Of a stretch of 64,000 nucleotides of DNA, positions 58,449 to 64,000 are shown in pieces. The position numbers and the translations under genes are program-made. The DNA comes from Chitinophaga sp. CB10 (GTDB lineage Bacteria > Bacteroidota > Bacteroidia > Chitinophagales > Chitinophagaceae): the NCBI GenBank assembly GCA_001870995.2, contig MLAV02000009.1:186001-250000 (forward strand), given 5' to 3'. Under the pieces are notes generated by a model. The model saw only the letters and a list, made by a program, of their open reading frames with translations, had not been told where the DNA came from and did no database searches. Numbering within the stretch: position 1 is the stretch's first letter; each line of letters starts with the position of its first letter.

Positions 58449-59584
58449 GCTAAGATAGAACGAGCGATGACGATGCGCTGTACTTCGGAAGTACCTTCGT
58501 AGATCTGGGTGATCTTGGCATCGCGCATGAGGCGTTCTACATGGTATTCTTTTACGTAGCCGTATCCGCCGTGTACCTGTACTGCTTCGGTGGTTACCCA
58601 CATGGCGGTTTCGGAGGCGAAGACTTTAGCCATGGAGCCGCTCAGGGTATAATCCAGGTGATGGTCTTTTTCCCAGGCAGCTTTGAGGCAGAGCAGGCGG
58701 CTGGCTTCTATTTTGGTAGCCATATCTGCCAGTTTGAACTGGATGGCCTGGTGCTGGCTAATTTCCTTGCCGAAAGCTTTTCTTTCCCTGGAGTATTTCA
58801 GCGCCAGCTCGTAAGCGCCGCTGGCGATACCCAAAGCCTGTGAGGCAATACCAATACGGCCTCCGGCGAGGGTTTTCATGGCAAATTTGAATCCGAAGCC
58901 ATCTTCGCCTATACGGTTCTCCTTAGGCACTTTCACATCCTGGAACATGATACTATGGGTATCACTGCCACGGATACCCAGTTTATTTTCCTTTGGCCCT
59001 ATGGTTACGCCGGGGCTGTCCTTCTCCACAATAAAAGCATTAATACCCTTACTGCCTTTTTCAGGATGCGTTTGCGCAATCACCAGGTAAGTGCTGGCGG
59101 AGTTACCATTTGTAATCCAGTTTTTGGTACCGTTGAGGAGATAGTAATCTCCTTTATCTTCCGCGGTGGTACGCTGGGAAGTAGCGTCGGAACCGGCTTC
59201 CGGCTCGCTGAGCAGGAAAGCGCCGATCACTTCTCCTTTGGCCAGCGGCACCAGGTATTTTTGTTTCTGCTCTTCCGTACCGAATGTTTCCAGGCCCCAG
59301 CAAACCAGGGAGTTGTTAACACTCATCACTACGGAGGCAGAGGCATCGATTTTGGAAATTTCCTCCATGGCAATCACGTAGGAGATGGTATCCAGTCCGG
59401 CGCCGCCGTATTTAGGACTCACCATCATCCCCAGAAAGCCCAGTTCACCCAGCATTTTAATCTGTTCTTTAGGGAAGATCTGTTTTTCATCCCTTTCTAT
59501 TACTCCCGGCAGCAGCTCGTTCACGGCGAAGTCCCGTGCGGCTTTGCGTATCATAAGGTGTTCTTCTGTGAGCTGATAATCCAT
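58445..59584 (-). CDS. acyl-CoA dehydrogenase
   Basis: A 379-residue flavoenzyme; the start MDYQLTEEHLMIRKAARDFA is the family's opening helix. Signatures include GLDTISYVIAMEEISKIDAS, LLSEPEAGSDATSQRTTAE, GGRIGIASQALGIASGAYEL and the catalytic glutamate in DAKITQIYEGTSEVQRIVIA. It oxidises acyl-CoA to enoyl-CoA with FAD in fatty-acid or branched-chain degradation, using electron-transfer flavoprotein. Sequence alone does not tell short- from medium-chain preference. It is single by spacing. Its stop codon lies in the GAATAT repeat and a hairpin follows. Confidence 0.93.
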   Translation of the reverse strand: MDYQLTEEHLMIRKAARDFAVNELLPGVIERDEKQIFPKEQIKMLGELGFLGMMVSPKYGGAGLDTISYVIAMEEISKIDASASVVMSVNNSLVCWGLETFGTEEQKQKYLVPLAKGEVIGAFLLSEPEAGSDATSQRTTAEDKGDYYLLNGTKNWITNGNSASTYLVIAQTHPEKGSKGINAFIVEKDSPGVTIGPKENKLGIRGSDTHSIMFQDVKVPKENRIGEDGFGFKFAMKTLAGGRIGIASQALGIASGAYELALKYSRERKAFGKEISQHQAIQFKLADMATKIEASRLLCLKAAWEKDHHLDYTLSGSMAKVFASETAMWVTTEAVQVHGGYGYVKEYHVERLMRDAKITQIYEGTSEVQRIVIARSILA

Positions 59585-59828
59585 TAATTGTTGTTGTTTT
59601 AGTGTGATTAACACAAATTATCCATAAATCAGGAGCTAAAAAAATGCATCCCGGAAAATTCAAACTTGTTTACCAGATGGAGAAATTTATTGAATAAATC
59701 GATGTAAGAAGGCAGCTGTTATTGGATATAGTCTATTTTAAACGCTTTGTTTTAAAAGCGGTACACCTCAGCTGCTTTGCCCGTTCAGGTAAAATCCATT
59801 AGCTTGCTATCTGGCATATTCCCTTTTT

Positions 59829-60776
59829 ATGAAGAATATCAAGATAATAGAAGTAAAATCTGAGATTGGCGCAGGAACGCGCGGCGCGAGTTTAGGCGTG
59901 GAAGCCATTAAAATTGCCGCCCTGGATTTCATGAGCAACTTCTTTGTTCACTTTCCTACTGAATCCATAGAAACCGAGAACAAACTGTTGTTTGAACCCA
60001 TCGAATCCCCTTACGCCAAAAGAATAAAAGGTACGGTGGCGATGTACGAGCGCATCAGCAAGAGTGTATGCGAAACCGTTAAAGCCAACTGGTTCCCCGT
60101 AGTGCTCTCCGGCGATCATAGCACGGCAGGGGCCACCATCGCGGGATTGAAAATGGCGCATCCGAAATCCAAGCTGGGCGTCATCTGGATCGATGCCCAT
60201 GCGGACCTGCACACGCCTTATACCACGCCTTCCGGCAACATGCACGGCATGCCGCTGGCTACGGCCATTGCAGAGGATAACCTGGATTGCAAGGTGCATG
60301 ATATTGATGAACAGACTTCCAAGATGTGGAATGCGCTGAAGAACATCGGCAAGATAGCGCCAAAGGTATTGCCGGAAGATATTGTATTCATCTCCCTGCG
60401 GGACTATGAGAAGGAGGAAGACTACCTGATCCGGCAGTACGGCATGAAAGTATTCACGACCAGCGAAGTAAGGCGTAAAGGGCCGGAAGCCATCTCCCGG
60501 TCGGTGTTCCGCTACCTGAGCGATTGCGATTACATCTACGTATCGTTTGATGTGGACAGCCTGGACTCCTCTATTTCCAAAGGCACGGGAACGCCGGTAA
60601 GCAATGGCCTGCGGGAACGCGAAGCGGAGGACCTGATCAGTAAATTCATGCAGCACCGCAAGATCTGCTGCTTTGAGATCACGGAGGTGAACCCTACGCT
60701 CGACAGGGAGAACCTGATGGCGGAGATAGCCTTCAATATATTGCAGCGCAGCGTGAATGTGCTGATGATGAACTGA
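59829..60776 (+). CDS. arginase/agmatinase-family ureohydrolase
   Basis: A 315-residue manganese enzyme. Metal-binding motifs are SGDHSTAGATIAG, IWIDAHADLHTPYTTPSG and YVSFDVDSLDSSISKGTGTP, all with the usual aspartates and histidines. It hydrolyses arginine or a related guanidino compound (agmatine, formimidoylglutamate) to urea or formamide plus the amine. Which of these cannot be settled from sequence. It is divergent from the acyl-CoA dehydrogenase gene and not in an arginine operon. Confidence 0.88.
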   Translation: MKNIKIIEVKSEIGAGTRGASLGVEAIKIAALDFMSNFFVHFPTESIETENKLLFEPIESPYAKRIKGTVAMYERISKSVCETVKANWFPVVLSGDHSTAGATIAGLKMAHPKSKLGVIWIDAHADLHTPYTTPSGNMHGMPLATAIAEDNLDCKVHDIDEQTSKMWNALKNIGKIAPKVLPEDIVFISLRDYEKEEDYLIRQYGMKVFTTSEVRRKGPEAISRSVFRYLSDCDYIYVSFDVDSLDSSISKGTGTPVSNGLREREAEDLISKFMQHRKICCFEITEVNPTLDRENLMAEIAFNILQRSVNVLMMN

Positions 60777-60795
60777 TACGGCACGTACAGCCGGC

Positions 60796-61881
60796 CTAGT
60801 TAATCTTGTAATACGCCATCAGCCAGCCGGTTACATCGCTGTAGGAGTGGATTCCACGGCGCTGGTTGTTGGCCTTGAGGTACTGATCATAAAACATAGT
60901 ACCGTATTCATCGGCTTTGCCTTCGTATTTACTGTAGAACTGCACTATGAACCGGTAATCCTCCTTTATGCCGGGCATCGTCCTTTCCCATACATTCTTT
61001 GCCAGCGTGGAATCGCGGTGGCCCAGCTGGCGTACGCTGTACAGGAACATTTCCAGGTTGGCGGCATAACGGAAACGGTTATCCGCAGCGTTGGCGGCAG
61101 TCAGGTAGCCGACGAAGTTGGCGTCTTCCTCGGGGGCGTAGCCCAGCTGGTGGGCAATTTCGTGGCAGGTGATAAAGGGCTGCAGTACGTGGGGGGCTTC
61201 GGTATTCACCTGGGCCTCGTTGGTCCAGGGGTTGAGGTAGCCGGTAACGCCCAGGTAGTTGAGCCAGTTGCCAAACATAGCGCGTTTCACGCTGGGGCGT
61301 TTATAGGAAAAGGCCGGCCAGTGGGCGGCGGCGGAGTCGTACGCCTGTATGGCCCGTTTGAATACCGGCACGGGGCTGGGGTCAGCCATGATCACGTTCA
61401 GCGTATCGCCGGTGAGGGCTTTTTCCCTGTTTACCAGATGCAGGAGGGTATCGGAAAGCTGGTACAGCTGCCGGGTATCGTACCGGCCGGTGATCAGCCC
61501 GGTGTCCCGCTGCAGGGGCTTCCGGTCATAATTGAGCCCCCAGAGTACGAGGAAGGCGAGATAAAGATTCAGCAGCACATGAATACCCCTGACGAGCAGG
61601 TAACCTGCATCGGGCCAGGCCATGCGCAGGAGTTTATAACATAGTTTTAACAAATAAAATATTCCTGTTATAATCCAGGCGACATAAATTACGTCGCCAA
61701 CACTGAAAGGCACTATACCTGTGATTTGTCTAAAAGCTGCGCTGGTCCACTTATACCACCCATGAAAGTAAAAGTATTCGAAGCGGTAACTCCAGGCCAT
61801 TAATCCTTTTAACAACAGTATAGCCGCAAGTGTTAGTACAATACGGAGAACCTTTATTCTAAACTTGGTTTTTAATTCCAT
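60796..61881 (-). CDS. DUF3810-family membrane protein, HExxH-containing
   Basis: A 361-residue protein with three predicted N-terminal transmembrane helices (residues about 10-28, 60-80, 98-117) and a C-terminal domain with H240-E-I-A-H244 in FITCHEIAHQLGYAPEEDAN, a zinc-protease-like motif. This is the DUF3810 pattern. The soluble domain would face the periplasm or cytosol depending on topology. The protein may be a membrane-embedded peptidase, but no activity is known. Its start codon is only 12 bases from that of the divergent fructosamine-kinase-like gene. Confidence 0.82.
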   Translation of the reverse strand: MELKTKFRIKVLRIVLTLAAILLLKGLMAWSYRFEYFYFHGWYKWTSAAFRQITGIVPFSVGDVIYVAWIITGIFYLLKLCYKLLRMAWPDAGYLLVRGIHVLLNLYLAFLVLWGLNYDRKPLQRDTGLITGRYDTRQLYQLSDTLLHLVNREKALTGDTLNVIMADPSPVPVFKRAIQAYDSAAAHWPAFSYKRPSVKRAMFGNWLNYLGVTGYLNPWTNEAQVNTEAPHVLQPFITCHEIAHQLGYAPEEDANFVGYLTAANAADNRFRYAANLEMFLYSVRQLGHRDSTLAKNVWERTMPGIKEDYRFIVQFYSKYEGKADEYGTMFYDQYLKANNQRRGIHSYSDVTGWLMAYYKIN

Positions 61882-61893
61882 ACAATAAGGATC

Positions 61894-62772
61894 ATGATAG
61901 ATGAATCTTTACAAATATTGCTTGGCGGAGCTATATCTGAAAAACTGCAAATAAAAGTACACATTAATGAGGCAAAAAGCGTCAACGGCGGGGATATAAA
62001 TAAAACATTCCGCATAGGCACCAACGAAGGATATTTCTTTTTGAAATTAAATAATGCAGCGTTGTACCCGGACCTGTTTGAGCAGGAGTATGCGGGGTTG
62101 ACGGAGCTGCGCAAGGCGCAGGCGCTGGCTGTACCCAAGCCGCTGGCTTACGGGGAAGTGGCGGGCAAAACCTTCCTGTTACTGGAATTTATCAACAAGG
62201 GCACGGCCATCGGGGATTTCTGGGAAAATTTTGCGGCCGGGTTGTGCAGGCAGCATATGGTTACGCATCCGCACTTTGGTTATGTGAGCCCGAATTACAT
62301 TGGCACTTTAAAGCAATACAATACGCCTTACAGCAGTTGGCCGGTATTTTATGCTTTCAACCGGCTGATGCCGCTGACGAAGCTGGCGTACGACAAAGGC
62401 ATTTTTGAAGCGGCGACGGTAAAGCAGATGGAGCGGTTGTGCAAGCAGCTGCCGCAGCTGTTCCCGGCGGAGAAGCCGGCGTTGCTGCACGGGGACCTCT
62501 GGTCCGGCAACTTTATGATTGGCCCAGACGGGCGGGCCTGTATTTATGATCCTTCGGTGTATTACGGCCACCGGGAGATAGACCTGGCGATGACGCGGTT
62601 GTTTGGCGGATTTGATACCCGTTTTTACTATGCTTATCAGTCCATATACCCACTGGCGCCGGGCTGGCAGCAACGGATAGGCGTTTGTCAGCTCTATCCC
62701 CTGCTCGTGCATACGATCCTGTTTGGCGGCAATTATTACAACAGCGTAAAGGAGGTGCTGGCCTCCTATTGA
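61894..62772 (+). CDS. fructosamine kinase family protein
   Basis: A 292-residue phosphotransferase: NGGDINKTFRIGTNEGYFFL, LLHGDLWSGNFMIGPDG with the catalytic aspartate, and PSVYYGHREIDLAMTRLFGG with the metal-binding DxD-like region. Fructosamine-3-kinase-like enzymes phosphorylate glycated amines so they come off proteins, in the cytosol. The bacterial substrates are ribulosamines or related compounds. It is divergent from DUF3810 with a 12-base gap and ends 3 bases before the hybrid kinase stop codon. Confidence 0.92.
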   Translation: MIDESLQILLGGAISEKLQIKVHINEAKSVNGGDINKTFRIGTNEGYFFLKLNNAALYPDLFEQEYAGLTELRKAQALAVPKPLAYGEVAGKTFLLLEFINKGTAIGDFWENFAAGLCRQHMVTHPHFGYVSPNYIGTLKQYNTPYSSWPVFYAFNRLMPLTKLAYDKGIFEAATVKQMERLCKQLPQLFPAEKPALLHGDLWSGNFMIGPDGRACIYDPSVYYGHREIDLAMTRLFGGFDTRFYYAYQSIYPLAPGWQQRIGVCQLYPLLVHTILFGGNYYNSVKEVLASY

Positions 62773-62775
62773 GGA

Positions 62776-64000
62776 TTATTTGAGGCCGTTGGCTTCGATG
62801 AATTTGCGCATTTTTTCATATTCGGCATTTACGATCGGGTAGTATTTATTCATATCGGCTACAATTTCGTTGTACAGGCGGGTGATCTCTTCCTTGCGCT
62901 GGTCCTGGTCAGTGATGAGCAGGCCTTCCAGGAGCTGAATTTTTTCCGTGATCCAGGTGAGGCCTACCATGGCGAAGTTAGGTTTGAGTTTGTGCAGGTT
63001 GAATTTCATGGTAGTCCAGTCGTCCTTTGCGAGCAGGTCGCCTATTTTACCGATTTCATCGCGGATGATGCGGATAAAGATTTCGAAGAGGTCGGCGGCA
63101 TAGGAAATATTATTTTCATACAGTCCGTTGAGGAACTGTACGTTCAGGTCAGGATTAAAATCATAGCCGCTTATATTCTGCACTTCTTCCATTATTAATT
63201 CTGTTTCGTCTTCGTTTAGATATTTGTTAAACACCTGTAACAACTGGTCTGGTGTGTAAGGTTTGATCAATATATCGGTGATACCTGCGGCGCGGGCCAT
63301 GGAGGCGGTACTTTCCATAGCGACGGCGGTGGTGGCGATAACGGGTGTTGCTACGTTCGGGAGGGCTTCATTTGCTCTTATTTTCTGGGCCAGTTCCAGT
63401 CCGTTCATACCGGGAATCCTGATATCCATGAGTATCAGGTCGTACTGGCGCGATTCCAGGAAATAGGTAGCATCAGGGCCGTTGGTGGCAACATTGTAAC
63501 TGATTTTGTATTTCTGCAGCAGGCTCATGATATAGCGGAGGTTCATCTGGTTATCTTCCACTACCAGGATCCTGGCGTTTTCGAATGTACGCTGTTTTAG
63601 TTTGGTACCGGGTTTCCGGTTACCGGCTGCCAGGGGTTTACCGGTATCAATAAAGGGGAGTTTAAAGCAGAATACCGTTTGGAACCCGGTCATTTCTTCC
63701 ACTGTGATGGTACCTCCCTGCAATTCAACCAGTTGTTTGGCGATGGCCAGTCCCAGTCCTGTACCTCCGTATTGTTCACGTATATCTCCTTCTGCCTGTT
63801 TATAGTTCAGGAAAATATGTTCCAGTTTATCTTTTTTGATGCCTATACCGGTATCGCATACACGAAAGCTGATCCATGATTTGTGATTGAGCCAGCTGTC
63901 CTGGTGAATGCGTATGGCTATTTCTCCTTCCGTTGTGAACTTCTCTGCATTACCTAACAAATTGAGTAATATTTGGTTCAGGAGCATATTATCTCCAATG
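62776..64000 (-). CDS. hybrid sensor histidine kinase, C-terminal part (truncated by window edge)
   Basis: The frame is still open at the window end, so the start lies beyond it; at least 407 residues are visible. The first 110 are the end of a HATPase domain (LLNQILLNLLGNAEKFTTEG, then CDTGIGIKKDKLEHIF and GGTGLGLAIAKQLVELQGG). A receiver domain follows (RILVVEDNQMNLRYIMSLLQ, phosphoacceptor aspartate in LILMDIRIPGMNGLELAQ). The end is an Hpt-like domain with NLHKLKPNFAMVGLTW, whose histidine is the probable phosphotransfer site. Such hybrid kinases relay phosphate internally before an output regulator. The sensor part is not in view. It ends 3 bases from the fructosamine kinase stop. Confidence 0.93.
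   Translation of the reverse strand, partial: IGDNMLLNQILLNLLGNAEKFTTEGEIAIRIHQDSWLNHKSWISFRVCDTGIGIKKDKLEHIFLNYKQAEGDIREQYGGTGLGLAIAKQLVELQGGTITVEEMTGFQTVFCFKLPFIDTGKPLAAGNRKPGTKLKQRTFENARILVVEDNQMNLRYIMSLLQKYKISYNVATNGPDATYFLESRQYDLILMDIRIPGMNGLELAQKIRANEALPNVATPVIATTAVAMESTASMARAAGITDILIKPYTPDQLLQVFNKYLNEDETELIMEEVQNISGYDFNPDLNVQFLNGLYENNISYAADLFEIFIRIIRDEIGKIGDLLAKDDWTTMKFNLHKLKPNFAMVGLTWITEKIQLLEGLLITDQDQRKEEITRLYNEIVADMNKYYPIVNAEYEKMRKFIEANGLK

Noticed and set aside
1..64000. tRNA and rRNA genes
   Set aside because: The larger intergenic gaps were read by eye on both strands; no cloverleaf with a GTTCGA-type arm or rRNA stretch was found. A tRNAscan-type search would be decisive.
1..64000. 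Mobile elements or prophage
   Set aside because: No transposase, integrase, recombinase or phage structural gene and no terminal inverted repeats with target duplications were recognised.

Overview
The window looks like a chromosomal segment of a Bacteroidota bacterium, most likely from the Chitinophagaceae (Chitinophaga-like). This assignment is inference from gene content. The supporting signs are a short primary sigma factor without region 1.1, a fused SecDF, an S46 dipeptidyl-peptidase, a subtilase with a type IX secretion C-terminal tail, many lipoproteins, DUF4397/DUF1573/DUF3810/DUF1080 proteins, and repeated TAnnTTTG promoter elements in front of genes. No rRNA, tRNA, insertion sequence, prophage or CRISPR array was recognised. 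Most of the window is ordinary core chromosome.

Layout. 1-8 kb: the end of a MATE transporter, a TPR protein, folB, trxB and the primary sigma factor gene on the minus strand, then threonine aldolase and valS on the plus strand. 8-16.5 kb: a small secreted protein, a large protein joining an HExxH protease-like domain to a predicted propeller and outer-membrane barrel, L-serine dehydratase, an S41 peptidase and two tandem FKBP lipoproteins. 16.7-25 kb: groES-groEL, the nusB / DUF1573 / yajC / coaE cluster, an IscA-like protein and secDF. 25-36 kb: a beta-lactamase-fold hydrolase, a DUF4397 lipoprotein, an aminotransferase, an M23 peptidase, a stand-alone acyl-CoA mutase large subunit, a methyltransferase, an S46 peptidase and a LytS-type kinase. 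36-49 kb: an M57 metalloprotease, the T9SS subtilase, lpdA, lolA, ftsK, an alpha/beta hydrolase that has lost its nucleophile, and a phosphopantetheinyl transferase / aroK / DUF423 operon followed by dcd. 49-51.6 kb: a two-gene RNA-repair operon (RNA ligase plus HD-domain/polynucleotide kinase fusion) next to an unusual 23-bp repeat cluster. 51.6-64 kb: a DUF885 peptidase, a DUF1080 protein, SRPBCC and YtxH proteins, yggS-tlpA, an acyl-CoA dehydrogenase, an arginase-family enzyme, divergent DUF3810 and fructosamine-kinase genes, and the end of a hybrid histidine kinase.

How the genes work together. Secretion and envelope functions recur (YajC, SecDF, LolA, FKBP lipoproteins, S41/S46/S8/M57/M23 peptidases, TlpA). 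Many transcription units end in clear stem-loop terminators. The most specialised module is the RNA ligase / HD-Pnk pair: the kinase-phosphoesterase would heal broken RNA ends and the ligase would seal them. The two reading frames overlap, and a strong Shine-Dalgarno sequence, uncommon in this phylum, lies at the junction. This architecture matches a described family (HD-Pnk, studied in Runella), so it is not wholly new; what triggers it is unknown.
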